Source: Kocuria sp. p3-SID1428
GTDB lineage: Bacteria; Actinomycetota; Actinomycetes; Actinomycetales; Micrococcaceae
Direction of reading: 5' to 3'
Length of the DNA stretch: 64,000 bases
Assembly: GCF_025149945.1 (NCBI RefSeq)
Contig: NZ_JALXVH010000003.1
Span: 1-64,000 of the forward strand
The notes under the pieces were generated by a model. The model worked only from the letters and a program-made list of their open reading frames with translations, made no database searches and was not told the origin of the DNA. Made by a program: the position numbers and the translations under genes. Of this stretch, positions 27,074 to 36,063 are shown one piece after another. Every line of letters begins with the position of its first letter. Within the stretch, counting starts at the first letter, position 1.

Positions 27074-27447
27074 GGGCTCTCCCCGGAAATCGTGCGCCGA
27101 CGAGATGACATGCCTGCGGACCCCCCGGTCCTCACGGACTCCCCGGTCCGCTGAGCTGTCAGACATTCCTGCGGGAATGGTCGTCGCGCCCCTCAAGAAT
27201 GGGCCGAGACGACGGGAGCCTTCCCATCTTGTCGCGGTGACCTTCACCACGGCTCCGCTCCAACCAGGGACGATGAACTGTCATAGAGCGAGGTCATGCC
27301 CGCGATCTTGCGGATCGTTCATTTTCAGGACACGACCGCGATCACACCTGTTCGCGCTGGTCGCAGCGGACTATGACGAGTTGCTACGCGCGGGTACGAT
27401 GAATTCGCACTTATATAGATGCAATAGCATTTCTAGAGAGGCAGGTC
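27074..27447. other. Relatively AT-rich intergenic region upstream of pelG
   Basis: Some 374 bp lie between trmH and pelG. The trmH-proximal part (about 27270-27440) is clearly poorer in G+C than its surroundings and includes a run of TATATAGA-, GAATTC- and CTAGAGAG-like words rare elsewhere in the window. It likely holds the pelG promoter and marks the junction of the inserted operon. No ORF or RNA gene was identified. Confidence 0.6.
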
Positions 27448-28125
27448 TCAGCTCTCACCAGCGGGGATCTGCCCGTGGACATGCCGTCGGATCCACGCAT
27501 GCATGGTCACAGCTGCCGCGGCACCGGCATTGATCGAGCGGGTCGAGCCGAACTGCTCGATCGCCACGGTGGCCGTGGCCGCCTCCAGGACCTCGGGCGA
27601 GACGCCGGGGCCCTCCTGGCCGAACAGCAGGACGCAGCGCTGCGGCAGGTCGAAGAGCTCGAGCGGCTCGGAGCCGGGGACGTTGTCCACGGCGATCACC
27701 GGCAGCCCCTCCTGCCGCGCCCAGGACAGGAACTCCTCCGAGGTGGGGTGATGGCGCAGATGCTGGTAGCGCTCCGTCACCATGGCCCCGCGCCGGTTCC
27801 AGCGGCGGCGCCCGATGATGTGGACCTCCCGTGCCAGGAAGGCGTTGGCTGTGCGCACCACCGAGCCGATGTTGAAGTCGTGGCCCCAGTTCTCGATCGC
27901 CACATGGAAGTCGTGGCGCCGCTCGTCCAGGGCGGCGACGATCGCCTCCAGCCGCCAGTAGCGGAACTCGTCGGCCACGTTGCGCCGATCGCCGAGGCGC
28001 AGCAGCTCCGGATCCCAGTGCTCGCCCTCCGGCCACGCCCCCTCCCAGGGCCCGACGCCGACCTGCGGGGCCCCGGCTTCTGCCGGAGGCTCGGACCCTG
28101 CGCCCGGCGAGGAGGGCTCAGTCAA
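27448..28125 (-). CDS. TrmH/SpoU-family RNA 2'-O-methyltransferase
   Basis: SAM-dependent RNA ribose methyltransferase of 225 aa with a SPOUT knot. The signature motifs are present: ENWGHDFNIGSVVRTANAF (motif 1, around residues 78-96), VLLFGQEGPGVSPEVL (motif 2) and IEQFGSTRSINAGAAAAVTMHAW (motif 3). The target (tRNA Gm18 or rRNA) is not determined. Its start overlaps the end of pyrE by 8 nt, so the two are coupled. The pyrE-trmH pairing is standard in Actinobacteria and normally continues into fba. Confidence 0.9.
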   Translation of the reverse strand: MTEPSSPGAGSEPPAEAGAPQVGVGPWEGAWPEGEHWDPELLRLGDRRNVADEFRYWRLEAIVAALDERRHDFHVAIENWGHDFNIGSVVRTANAFLAREVHIIGRRRWNRRGAMVTERYQHLRHHPTSEEFLSWARQEGLPVIAVDNVPGSEPLELFDLPQRCVLLFGQEGPGVSPEVLEAATATVAIEQFGSTRSINAGAAAAVTMHAWIRRHVHGQIPAGES

Positions 28126-28702
28126 GCCCGAGCTCGTCCTTGCCGAAGGCGTAGAGGCAGGGAACGCCGGTGGATTCCTCGATGCGCTCCTTGGCGCCGG
28201 TGGCGCGGTCCACGATGATCGCGACCGCGACCACCTCCGCTCCGGCGCGCTGCAGGGCCTCGACCGCGGTCAGCGCGGAGCCGCCGGTGGTGGAGGTGTC
28301 CTCCACGACGACCACGCGGCGCCCCTCGACCGAGGGGCCCTCGACCTGACGGCCCATGCCGTAGGACTTCTGCGCCTTGCGCACCACGAAGGTGTCGATG
28401 GGGCGTCCGGCGTCGCCGGCTGCGTGCATGATCGCCGAGCCGACCGGGTCGGCGCCCATGGTCAGTCCGCCGGCGGCGTCGAAGTCGATCCCCGCCTCGT
28501 CGAGCAGACCGAGCATGATCTGACCCACCAGGCGGGAGGCCTCGTGCTGCAGGGTCACGCGGCGCAGGTCGATGTAGTAGTCGGCCTCGATGCCCGAGGC
28601 CAGGGTGACCCGCCCGCGCACGACCGCGAGCTCGACGATGAGCTCGCGCAGCCTCTCGCGAGCGGCGGCGGGATCCAGGGCGGTCTGCGTCTGAGTGGTC
28701 AT
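28118..28702 (-). CDS. pyrE: Orotate phosphoribosyltransferase
   Basis: Pyrimidine biosynthesis enzyme joining orotate to PRPP to give OMP, 194 aa. Visible motifs are YYIDLRRVTL, FVVRKAQKSYGMGRQVEG (catalytic lysine loop) and the PRPP-binding VVVVEDTSTTGGSALTAVEAL. A TAGAAT box 7 nt before ATG 28702 suggests its own leaderless promoter, overlapping the stop of the upstream oxidoreductase gene. It overlaps trmH downstream. Confidence 0.94.
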   Translation of the reverse strand: MTTQTQTALDPAAARERLRELIVELAVVRGRVTLASGIEADYYIDLRRVTLQHEASRLVGQIMLGLLDEAGIDFDAAGGLTMGADPVGSAIMHAAGDAGRPIDTFVVRKAQKSYGMGRQVEGPSVEGRRVVVVEDTSTTGGSALTAVEALQRAGAEVVAVAIIVDRATGAKERIEESTGVPCLYAFGKDELGLD

Positions 28703-28709
28703 GGTGGAG

Positions 28710-28715
28710 ATTCTA
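28710..28715 (-). promoter_or_regulatory. Leaderless-type -10 box for pyrE
   Basis: TAGAAT on the minus strand, 7 nt before ATG 28702, with no Shine-Dalgarno sequence. Confidence 0.55.
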
Positions 28716-29744
28716 GGCGGCGGGTGAGTCGTGATCGGGGTAGCGCAGCCCGATCTGGGCGCGCAGCTCGTCGAGCAGCTCCATCTGCCGGAGGGTGTCC
28801 GCCCACGGCATCACGGGAGATTCCTGCAGGCCGTCCTGGATGCAGCGGGTGGCCTCGCGCATCTCGTAGCAGTACCCCGCGCCGACGACATCGAAGCTCT
28901 CCTCCCGGCGCTCGCCCTGGGCGTCGGTCACCGTGAAGGACCCCGGGCGGTGCATGGGCGAGGCGATCTCGATCATGCCGTCCTCGCCGGAGATCACGGC
29001 CCGGCGCGGACCCTGGGACAGAAGCGAGACGGTCATCTGGGCGCCGCCGTGCTCGGTCTGCAGACTGATCTGCGTGAGTCCGTCGACGTCGCCGCGGAAG
29101 ACCGCCGAGGCGCTCAGCCGGGTCGGCTCCCCGAGTGCCAGCCACGGCCAGTGCAGGGCGTAGCAGCCCATGTCGAGCAGGGCGCCGCCGCCGGCGTCGA
29201 CGCGCCACAGGCGGTGCTGGTCGTCGTCGGGGCCGCGGAAGCCCAGGTCCGCCTGGACCCAGCGGACACGCCCGATCTCTCCGGCCTCGAGGATCTCGGC
29301 GATGCGGCAGCGCACGGGCGTGAAGCGCGTCCACAGCGCCTCCATGAGGAACACCCCACGCTCCCGGGCCAGCTCGATGGCCTCCCTGGCCTGCCCGGCG
29401 GTCATGGTGAAGGCCTTCTCGCACACCACGTGCTTGCCCGCACCCAGCGCGGCCAGCAGGTGCTCGTGGTGCTGCCCGTGGGGCGTGGCGATGTAGACGA
29501 CGTCGACCTCCGGGTCGGCGAGCAGCCGCTGCATGCCGCCCGCTCCCCCGTAGGCCCGCTCGATCCCGTGCTCGGCGGCGAAGGCCTCCGCGGCCTCGGC
29601 GGTGCGCGAGGACACCGCGACCATGCGGGCGTCGTCCAGGGCGGCGATGCCCGGCACGACCTTGCCGGCGATCGCTCCGGTGGAGATCACGCCCCAGCCC
29701 AGGGTGCGGCCGGTGGCGGTCAGGACAGGATCGGAGGCGCTCAT
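28713..29744 (-). CDS. Gfo/Idh/MocA family NAD(P)-dependent oxidoreductase
   Basis: Cytoplasmic dehydrogenase of 343 aa. The N-terminal Rossmann domain reads WGVISTGAIAGKVVPG, continues with VDVVYIATPHGQHHEH and has the EKAFTM catalytic-lysine motif (family EKP, here EKA). The C-terminal domain contains RWVQADLGFRGPDDDQHRLWRVDAGGGALLDMGCYALHWPWLALG, as in dimeric dihydrodiol dehydrogenase/xylose dehydrogenase relatives. The EKA variant occurs in that subgroup. ATG 29744 has GGAGG 4 nt upstream. It lies between modC and pyrE; the substrate is unknown, probably a sugar or polyol derivative. Confidence 0.85.
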   Translation of the reverse strand: MSASDPVLTATGRTLGWGVISTGAIAGKVVPGIAALDDARMVAVSSRTAEAAEAFAAEHGIERAYGGAGGMQRLLADPEVDVVYIATPHGQHHEHLLAALGAGKHVVCEKAFTMTAGQAREAIELARERGVFLMEALWTRFTPVRCRIAEILEAGEIGRVRWVQADLGFRGPDDDQHRLWRVDAGGGALLDMGCYALHWPWLALGEPTRLSASAVFRGDVDGLTQISLQTEHGGAQMTVSLLSQGPRRAVISGEDGMIEIASPMHRPGSFTVTDAQGERREESFDVVGAGYCYEMREATRCIQDGLQESPVMPWADTLRQMELLDELRAQIGLRYPDHDSPAA

Positions 29745-29772
29745 GGCCTCCATGCTGGCACGGGGGTGCGAC

Positions 29773-30411
29773 TCAGCGGATCCGCCCGGACTCCAGGTGC
29801 AGGCTGCGATCGGCGAGCGCGCGGGCGTCGTCGGGGTCATGGGTGACCACCACGGCGGTGCGGCCCTCCAGGTGGCGCGCGAGCAGCTCGCGCAGGTCCC
29901 GGGTCCCGGCGGCGTCCACGGCGGCCAGGGGCTCGTCCAGCAGCAGCACCTCGGGCTCGGCGGCCAGTGTCCGGGCCAGGGCGACGCGCTGGGACTGCCC
30001 GCCCGACAGCTCGTGGGCTCGACGCCGCGCGAGGTGCTCGGCGCCGGTCTCCTCGAGCCAGCGGCGGGCCCGCCGTCGGGACTCGGCGCGCCCGGCCCCC
30101 TGGGCGCGGGGCCCGAAGGCGACGTTGTCGAGCACGTCCAGGTGGGGCAGCAGCAGCGGTCGCTGGGCCATGAGGGTGATCCGTCGCCGGTGCGGCGGAA
30201 CCCAGAGGCCGCGGCCGTGCAGATCCATCAACCGGCGCCCTCCCAGCTCGAGACTGCCCCGATCGGGCACCAGCAGACCTGCCAGCACCTCCAGGATCGT
30301 GGACTTGCCGGAGCCGTTGGGTCCCCTCAGGGCAACGGTCTGCCCGTCGGCGACCTCGAGGCCGACGGCGAGGCCGCGCTGGGCGATCGCGAACTGCGCG
30401 CGCAGGCTCAC
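29773..30411 (-). CDS. modC: Molybdate ABC transporter ATPase, short form
   Basis: ATP-binding subunit energising molybdate import, 212 aa. Walker [10 protein letters not shown] is at residues 30-38, the signature LSGGQ at 135-139 and Walker B LLLDEP at about 156-161, followed by the HDPDDA switch region. Typical ModC is about 350 aa with a C-terminal molybdate-binding TOBE domain. Here that domain is absent, and a separate TOBE protein heads the operon. It overlaps modB by 4 nt. Specificity rests on the modA and mop neighbours. Confidence 0.85.
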   Translation of the reverse strand: MSLRAQFAIAQRGLAVGLEVADGQTVALRGPNGSGKSTILEVLAGLLVPDRGSLELGGRRLMDLHGRGLWVPPHRRRITLMAQRPLLLPHLDVLDNVAFGPRAQGAGRAESRRRARRWLEETGAEHLARRRAHELSGGQSQRVALARTLAAEPEVLLLDEPLAAVDAAGTRDLRELLARHLEGRTAVVVTHDPDDARALADRSLHLESGRIR

Positions 30412-31406
30412 GGGCGCTCACCGCCGGAGACCGGAGCGGCGACGACGGGCCCGTGGGGATCGTCGTCCCCGGGAGCAGGTTCTCCCCTGCCGTCGTCCCG
30501 AGGCCCGGCATGACGAGCGCCCACGGGACGGGCCCGTTCGAGCTGCCGGGGCGCGGAGACCCCCACGATCAGCACCGCGACCAGCACCAGGACGAGCGCC
30601 AGCGCCACGGCCGCCTGCGGATCGGACTCCCGCTGCAGGTAGATCTCCAGGGGCAGGGTCCGGGTGACGCCCTGCAGGGATCCCGCGAAGGTCAGCGTCG
30701 CGCCGAACTCCCCCAGGCACCGGGCGAAGGCCAGCACCGCGCCCGAGCCCAGCCCCGGCAGCACCAGCGGCAGCGTGACCCGGCGCAGCACCGTCGACGG
30801 CGATGCCCCCAGGGTGGCCGCGATCGCCTCGTGCTGATCACCGGCGCTGCGCAGGGCGCCCTCGACGCCCACGACCAGGAACGGCAGCGCCACGAAGGTC
30901 TGCGCGAGCGCGACGGCGGCGGTGGAGAAGGCGATCTCGATCCCGAGCGCCTCCAGGTGGCGGCCCAGCAGACCCGCCCGCCCGAAGACGTAGAGCAGGG
31001 CCAGTCCGCCCACCACGGGCGGCAGCACCAGGGGCAGCAGGACGACCGAGCGCACGAAGCGGTGGCCGGGCAGCGAGGTGCGCGCCAGGATCAGCGCCAT
31101 GGGCGTGCCCAGCAGGATGCACAGCACCGTGCTCACCGCGGCGGTGCGCAGGCTGAGCCACAGCGCCTCCAGCGAGGCCTCCGAGGTGATCAGAGGCCAG
31201 AGCCGCCCGGGATCGATTCGCAGGACCATCCCCAGCACGGGCAGCGCGATCAGCGCCGCACCGACGACCGCGGGGATCAGCAGCCAGCCGGGCAGCGCCA
31301 GGCGGGGGCGCCCGGCACGCGGGGGCCGAACGGCACCTCCCCGCGAGCGCGCTGCGCCCTGGTCCCGCGGCGCACGGGTCGCCTGTCCTCGGACGTGATC
31401 GCTCAC
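30408..31406 (-). CDS. modB: Molybdate ABC transporter permease
   Basis: Inner-membrane channel subunit of 332 aa. After a charged N-terminus of about 38 residues come six hydrophobic segments and the EAA loop ([50 protein letters not shown]), the last part of which is highly characteristic of ModB. A hydrophilic, Arg/Pro-rich tail of about 50 residues follows the last segment and is unusual. The gene overlaps modA and modC by 4 nt each. Confidence 0.9.
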   Translation of the reverse strand: MSDHVRGQATRAPRDQGAARSRGGAVRPPRAGRPRLALPGWLLIPAVVGAALIALPVLGMVLRIDPGRLWPLITSEASLEALWLSLRTAAVSTVLCILLGTPMALILARTSLPGHRFVRSVVLLPLVLPPVVGGLALLYVFGRAGLLGRHLEALGIEIAFSTAAVALAQTFVALPFLVVGVEGALRSAGDQHEAIAATLGASPSTVLRRVTLPLVLPGLGSGAVLAFARCLGEFGATLTFAGSLQGVTRTLPLEIYLQRESDPQAAVALALVLVLVAVLIVGVSAPRQLERARPVGARHAGPRDDGRGEPAPGDDDPHGPVVAAPVSGGERP

Positions 31407-32176
31407 GGGGCCCCGAAGCCCTCCTGCTCGAGCCGCTGCCGCCCGGTGTCGCTGCGCACGAAGTCCGAGAACTCCTGGGCGAGCTCCTGGTGCTGCGAAT
31501 CCGCCAGCACCGAGATCGGGTAGCGGTTGATCGCCTGGTCCGCGTCCGGGATCTCGATCTCCTCGACCTGATCGCCGGCGGAGGTCACGTCGGTGCGGTA
31601 GACCACGCCGACGTCGGCCTGTCCCGAGGTCACCTTGCCGAGCACGTCCGTCACCGAGCTCTCCTCGCTCACGACGGCCACCCGCACCCCGGTGATGTCC
31701 TCGAGCTCGACGGTCGCAGCACCGCAGGGCACGCGCTGCTCGCAGATCACGGTGTCGAGCTCGGAGGAGGCCAGATCCTCCCAGGAGTCGACGCCGCCGG
31801 GGTTGCCGGCGGGCACCGCGATCGTCAGCGTGTTGGTGGCCAGGATCTGCGGATCTCCCTCGAGCAGCCCCGACTCGGCGGCCTGCTCCATGGTCCGCTC
31901 ATCCGCGGTGGCCAGGATGTCGGCGTCGGCGCCCTCCTGCAGCTGGGTCACCAGCGAGGAGGAGCCGGCGAGGCTCAGCTGGACGTCGACCCCGGGGTGG
32001 TCCTCCTCGAACTGCTCGGCCAGGTCCGTGAAGCTGTCGGTGAGCGAGGCGGCCGCGAATACGGTCAGTCTCTGCTGCTGCTCGTCGTCGCTGCCGTCAT
32101 CCGCGCTGCCGCAGGCGCTCAGGCCGAGCACGGCGACGGCCGCGAGCACCAGCGGGCGCAGGATCCGCGCGCTCAT
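31403..32176 (-). CDS. modA: Molybdate ABC transporter substrate-binding lipoprotein
   Basis: Periplasm-equivalent molybdate/tungstate receptor of 257 aa. A lipoprotein signal with lipobox LSAC (around residues 19-22) anchors it outside the membrane. [29 protein letters not shown] and [24 protein letters not shown] are ModA hallmarks with the oxyanion-contacting serines. ATG 32176 overlaps the stop of the upstream mop gene. Confidence 0.92.
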   Translation of the reverse strand: MSARILRPLVLAAVAVLGLSACGSADDGSDDEQQQRLTVFAAASLTDSFTDLAEQFEEDHPGVDVQLSLAGSSSLVTQLQEGADADILATADERTMEQAAESGLLEGDPQILATNTLTIAVPAGNPGGVDSWEDLASSELDTVICEQRVPCGAATVELEDITGVRVAVVSEESSVTDVLGKVTSGQADVGVVYRTDVTSAGDQVEEIEIPDADQAINRYPISVLADSQHQELAQEFSDFVRSDTGRQRLEQEGFGAP

Positions 32177-32577
32177 CGCCCCTCCCCCGGGACGTCGACG
32201 ACGACGTGGGTGGCCTTGACCGACGCGGTGGCGATCGAGCCGGGCTCCAGGCCCAGCTCCAGCACAGCCTCCGTGGACATCAGCGAGACCACGCGGTGCG
32301 GACCGCACTGCATCTCGACCTGGGACATCACGGTGTCGGAGCGGACCTCGGTCACCAGGCCGACCCAGCGGTTGCGCGCCGAGCTGACCACGGCCGTGGG
32401 GTCCTCCGGCTGAGGCGCCTGGCTCCTGGCCAGCTGCGCGAGCTCGAGCGCATCGACCGCGCCGCGGCCGGTGCGGTCGCGGTGCTCGGTGAGCCTGCCC
32501 GCGGCGATCCAGCGCCGGACGGTGTCGTCGCTGACGCCGAGGAAGGAGGCCGCCTGGGCCACGGAGAGAGCCTTCAT
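32173..32577 (-). CDS. HTH-TOBE molybdate-binding protein, probable operon regulator
   Basis: Protein of 134 aa with two parts. Residues 1-50 form an excisionase/MerR-type winged helix ([26 protein letters not shown]). Residues about 68-132 form a single molybdopterin-type TOBE/Mop domain ([38 protein letters not shown]). This fits a molybdate-sensing DNA-binding protein or a molybdate store, in place of a classical ModE. It overlaps modA by 4 nt. ATG 32577 was chosen because a TACGGT box sits 7 nt upstream (leaderless pattern); an in-frame GTG is at 32586. The domain call is good; the regulatory role is inferred. Confidence 0.8.
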   Translation of the reverse strand: MKALSVAQAASFLGVSDDTVRRWIAAGRLTEHRDRTGRGAVDALELAQLARSQAPQPEDPTAVVSSARNRWVGLVTEVRSDTVMSQVEMQCGPHRVVSLMSTEAVLELGLEPGSIATASVKATHVVVDVPGEGR

Positions 32578-32584
32578 GCCCCTC

Positions 32585-32590
32585 ACCGTA
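32585..32590 (-). promoter_or_regulatory. Leaderless-type -10 box for the mop-mod operon
   Basis: TACGGT on the minus strand ends 7 nt before ATG 32577. The 129-bp gap shared with the divergent nadE gene carries both promoters. Confidence 0.5.
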
Positions 32591-32694
32591 TTCGGGTTCC
32601 GCAGATGCGGCTGGAGATTGCCGGATGTTCCGCAGATCCGGCGTCACCGTCACGGTCGGCTGGCACCCAGCAGCTGCCGCCCCGGACGGCTGGC

Positions 32695-32700
32695 TACGAT
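32695..32700 (+). promoter_or_regulatory. Leaderless-type -10 box for nadE
   Basis: TACGAT lies 6 nt before ATG 32707, and there is no Shine-Dalgarno sequence. Confidence 0.5.
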
Positions 32701-32706
32701 GAGTCC

Positions 32707-33528
32707 ATGCGCAAACTGCAGAAGGCGATCATCGAGGAGATGGGCGTCCAGCCCCGGATCGATCCGGCGCAGGAGGTCCAGCGCCGCGTACAGCTGCTGT
32801 GCGATTACGCGGCGGCCTCCCACTGCCCCGGATTCGTCCTGGGGATCTCCGGCGGCGTGGACTCGACCCTGGCCGGGCGGCTGGCCCAGCTGGCCGTCGA
32901 GCAGATGCGGCAGGAGGGGCGGGAGGCCTCGTTCGTGGCCGTCCGCCTGCCCTACCGTGTGCAGGCCGATGAGGACGACGCCCAGGAGGCCCTCCGCTTC
33001 ATCCGCGCCGACGAGGCGCTCACGGTCGATGTGGCCCCCGGAGCCGACGGGATCGCCGAGCAGGTCGAGGCCGCCCTGGGCGCTGCGACCAGCGACTTCA
33101 ACAAGGGCAATATCAAGGCCCGAGTGCGCGCCGTGGCCCAGTACGCGATCGCAGGCCAGCGGGGCCTGCTCGTGCTCGGCACGGACCACGGCGCGGAGTC
33201 CGTGACCGGCTTCTTCACCAAGTTCGGCGACGGCGCCGCCGACGTCCTGCCGCTGTTCGGCCTGGACAAGCGCCAGATCCGCAGCATCGTCCGCCACCTC
33301 GGCGGGCCCGAGTCGCTGTGGTCCAAGGCACCCACCGCCGATCTGCTCGACGCCTCCCCCGGTCGCACCGACGAGGACGAGCTCGGGCTGGGCTACGACA
33401 GCATCGACGACTATCTCGAGGGCCGCCAGGTCCCCGACGAGATCGCCGAGCGGATCGAGGCTCGCTGGCGGATGACCCGGCACAAGCGCACCACCCCGGC
33501 CACGCTGCTCGACGACTGGTGGCGCTGA
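32707..33528 (+). CDS. nadE: Ammonia-dependent NAD+ synthetase
   Basis: Converts deamido-NAD to NAD with ATP and ammonia, 273 aa. The P-loop-like ATP pyrophosphatase motif SGGVDST is at residues 48-54. [55 protein letters not shown] and KAPTADL are typical of the short NH3-dependent enzyme, and there is no glutaminase domain. It is divergent from the mop-mod operon. Confidence 0.95.
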   Translation: MRKLQKAIIEEMGVQPRIDPAQEVQRRVQLLCDYAAASHCPGFVLGISGGVDSTLAGRLAQLAVEQMRQEGREASFVAVRLPYRVQADEDDAQEALRFIRADEALTVDVAPGADGIAEQVEAALGAATSDFNKGNIKARVRAVAQYAIAGQRGLLVLGTDHGAESVTGFFTKFGDGAADVLPLFGLDKRQIRSIVRHLGGPESLWSKAPTADLLDASPGRTDEDELGLGYDSIDDYLEGRQVPDEIAERIEARWRMTRHKRTTPATLLDDWWR

Positions 33529-33573
33529 GCACTCGCTGAGAGGCCCGGGCGCCAGCAGCCCAGGCCGCCGCCC

Positions 33574-34740
33574 TCAGGCGCGGCGCAGCAGGATGCCCTG
33601 GTGAGGGCCCAGGACCTGGGTGCCGCGCATCGGGGCCCCGTCCGGGCCGACCATGCCCTCGGGCATCGTCACATGACGGCGACGCCGCCCGTCGGAGGCC
33701 AGGTTGACCACGGCCCAGCCGCCCTCGAACTCGCGCGACCACATGCTCACCACGCCCTCGGCAGGTCCCAGCGGGGCTCCGAGGTCCCACTGCATCTCCG
33801 GGATCCAGTGCGCCCGGGTGCCGTCGCGGGAGCCCGCGGCGAAGCGGCCGCGCCCGGCGCCGAAGACCCAGAACGCCGCCAGCCCGCAGCGCACGAGCTG
33901 CTGCTCCTGGGCCTGGTCCAGCTCGGTGCGACGCAGCAGCGACGGCGCGATCGGCATCCGCACGAGCACCAGCTGCTCGGCCGGCACCCGGCCCGGTCCG
34001 TCGCCGGTGATGAGCGAGGCCTGCTGCCGGGCGGCCCCGGGGTCGAGCATCCGTCCGTGGGCCGTGGTCAGCCACGTCGGCTCGCACACCCCGCCCCAGG
34101 CCGAGAGCTCGACCCAGCGCGCCGGCGTCCGCCGCGCATCCTCCACGACGGCGACGAGCAGCTTGCCGATCTCGTTCAGCGCCGCGCCGGCCTGGCGGAT
34201 CAGGGCATCGTGCGCCTCGCGCAGCTGGGTGTCCGAGCCCAGATCCGGCAGCGGGAGATCCAGCGGGTAGTCGTCGAGGTCCAGGTCATCGGCCAGCACG
34301 CCGTCGAAGGGCGAGTCCGACAGCTCGCGGGCGACCGCCTCGGTCCAGGCGGTGCGGCAGGCGGGGTCCCAGATCCGCAGCTGCCACTGGCCCGGGTGGG
34401 CCTCCCACGTGATGTCCTCCTCGGCACGACTGCGGGCCACCCAGCCATGGGCCGCCGCCTCGTCGAAGGACAGCCCGTTCGGGCGCACGGGCCCGGCCTC
34501 GTTCTCGTCCAGGATCAGCGTGCGCCTGCGGCACAGCACCACGACCGCCGGGTCCTCGGACTTCAGCTGCTGCGCGGCGGCCGTCTCCCACGGCTCCAGC
34601 ACGACCGTGCCGAGCTCGCCCACGGCGTGCCCGATCTCCAGTGCGCGCCTGCCCTCGCTGGCGACGCCTCCCAGCCGCACCCACGCGCCCGGACGTCCGC
34701 CCCCGATGCGCTCTCGAGCGCTGTCCGTCGAATCGGCCAT
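33574..34740 (-). CDS. Orphan GHL15-like putative glycoside hydrolase, paralogue of the pel-operon protein
   Basis: Protein of 388 aa sharing the full set of landmarks with the product at 22609-23700: LEPWETAAAQQLK, WQLRIWDPACRTAWTEAVARELSDSPFDGVLADD, a central VVEDARRTPARWVEL, CGLAAFWVFGAGRGRF and the C-terminal NLASDGRRRRHVT. The acidic SPFDGVLADDLDLDD segment (L149 onward) replaces the partner's MADND. No signal peptide. ATG 34740 has AAGGGGGAG upstream. It sits alone, 12 kb from the pel-like operon, and sequence identity is moderate. Function is unknown; a shared saccharide substrate is inferred. Confidence 0.6.
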   Translation of the reverse strand: MADSTDSARERIGGGRPGAWVRLGGVASEGRRALEIGHAVGELGTVVLEPWETAAAQQLKSEDPAVVVLCRRRTLILDENEAGPVRPNGLSFDEAAAHGWVARSRAEEDITWEAHPGQWQLRIWDPACRTAWTEAVARELSDSPFDGVLADDLDLDDYPLDLPLPDLGSDTQLREAHDALIRQAGAALNEIGKLLVAVVEDARRTPARWVELSAWGGVCEPTWLTTAHGRMLDPGAARQQASLITGDGPGRVPAEQLVLVRMPIAPSLLRRTELDQAQEQQLVRCGLAAFWVFGAGRGRFAAGSRDGTRAHWIPEMQWDLGAPLGPAEGVVSMWSREFEGGWAVVNLASDGRRRRHVTMPEGMVGPDGAPMRGTQVLGPHQGILLRRA

Positions 34741-35225
34741 GTGTTCCGCTCCCCCTTCTCGTCGGCCGGCGCGCACTGCGCACGACCCATGCCCGGTCGC
34801 GGACGATGCCGTCGCCGGGACTTCCCTGTACCGGGCGACGGCCCCCACCGTCGCCCCTGCGCCGCTGCCCGCGGCGCCGCGCGATTCCGCGCTGGGCAGA
34901 CACATTGGAACCGACCGCGCATCGGAGCGGCAACGCGGGGCATGTCCCCTCAAGGGCGAACGGCACGGCCAGCACACCCCCCTGCGAGCCCCGAGGAGCA
35001 CAGGATCGATGCCGTCCGGTTCCAACGACAATCATCATCTCTGCACGTCAGCAACGTGTTCCGGAGCACCCCGCTCGCACGTGGGCGGACACCGCCGATC
35101 GGGGGTCGGGCTGAATCGCGGCGGATGACTGTGACCCGTTGTGTCGACGGGCTCCCGGCATCCCGCCCGCGTGCTGCGTCGACTCCCCGGCTGCGGCGTC
35201 GGCCGCCCCCGATACCCTGGGGACC
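34741..35225. other. 485-bp intergenic region with a spaced inverted repeat
   Basis: Divergent promoter region for the orphan GHL15 gene and xthA. It contains an imperfect inverted repeat, TTGGAACCG...GCATCG at 34905-34924 and its complement CGATGCCGTCCGGTTCCAA at about 35007-35025, separated by some 80 bp. No coding region with convincing codon use or homology was found. Confidence 0.5.
35213..35218 (+). promoter_or_regulatory. Leaderless-type -10 box for xthA
   Basis: TACCCT ends 7 nt before ATG 35226. Confidence 0.45.
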
Positions 35226-36029
35226 ATGAAGATCGCCACCTGGAACGTGAACTCGATCCGTGCCCGCGCCGATCGCGTGGAGGCCTGGCTCGAGCGCACG
35301 GACGCCGATGTCCTGGCCATCCAGGAGACCAAAGCCAAGGACGAGTCCTTCCCTTGGGAGGCCTTCGAGTTCTCCGGCTACGAGGTCGCGCACTTCGGGC
35401 TGAGCCAGTGGAACGGGGTGGCCATCGCCTCGCGCGTGGGCCTCGAGGACGTCGAGCGCACGTTCTCGGGGCAGCCGTCGTTCGGCAAGGAGGGCCAGGA
35501 GGCCGTCCAGGAGGCGCGCGCGATCGCCGCCACCTGCGCAGGGGTGCGCGTCTGGTCTCTCTACATCCCCAACGGCCGCGGCCTGGACGACCCGCACATG
35601 GCCTACAAGCTCGAGTGGCTCTCCGTGCTGCGCGACCGCGCCCGCGAGTGGCTGCAGGAGGATCCCCGGGCGCAGATCGCCCTGGTGGGCGACTGGAACG
35701 TGGCGCCGCAGGACCACGACGTCTGGGACATGCAGTTCTTCCTGGACAACGGCATGACCCACGTCTCCGCCCCGGAGCGCCGGGCCTTCCAGGCGTTCCT
35801 GGACGAGGGGTATCGCGACGTCGTGCGCGAGCGCCTGCCCGGCCCGGAGGTCTACACGTACTGGGACTACACACAGCTGCGCTTCCCCCGCAACGAGGGC
35901 ATGCGCATCGACTTCCAGCTGTGCTCCCCGGCGCTGGCCGAGCGCGTCACGGGCGCCTCGATCGACCGCGACGAGCGCAAGGGCAAGGGCGCCTCGGATC
36001 ACGTTCCCGTCGTCATCGAGGTCGAGTGA
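35226..36029 (+). CDS. xthA: Exodeoxyribonuclease III / AP endonuclease
   Basis: Base-excision repair nuclease of 267 aa. MKIATWNVNSIRARADRVEAWL opens the fold, with metal ligand N and then E in QETKAKDE. YIPNGRG, LVGDWNVAPQDHDVWD and the C-terminal RIDFQLCSPALAERVTGASIDRDERKGKGASDHVPVVIEVE, with catalytic Asp-His pair SDH, are all intact. It cuts 5' of abasic sites and removes 3' blocking groups. Leaderless-type start; the following unknown gene starts 35 nt downstream and may be co-transcribed. Confidence 0.94.
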   Translation: MKIATWNVNSIRARADRVEAWLERTDADVLAIQETKAKDESFPWEAFEFSGYEVAHFGLSQWNGVAIASRVGLEDVERTFSGQPSFGKEGQEAVQEARAIAATCAGVRVWSLYIPNGRGLDDPHMAYKLEWLSVLRDRAREWLQEDPRAQIALVGDWNVAPQDHDVWDMQFFLDNGMTHVSAPERRAFQAFLDEGYRDVVRERLPGPEVYTYWDYTQLRFPRNEGMRIDFQLCSPALAERVTGASIDRDERKGKGASDHVPVVIEVE

Positions 36030-36063
36030 TGACCGCCGTCGTCGCGGTGCCGGGGTCGCTGCC

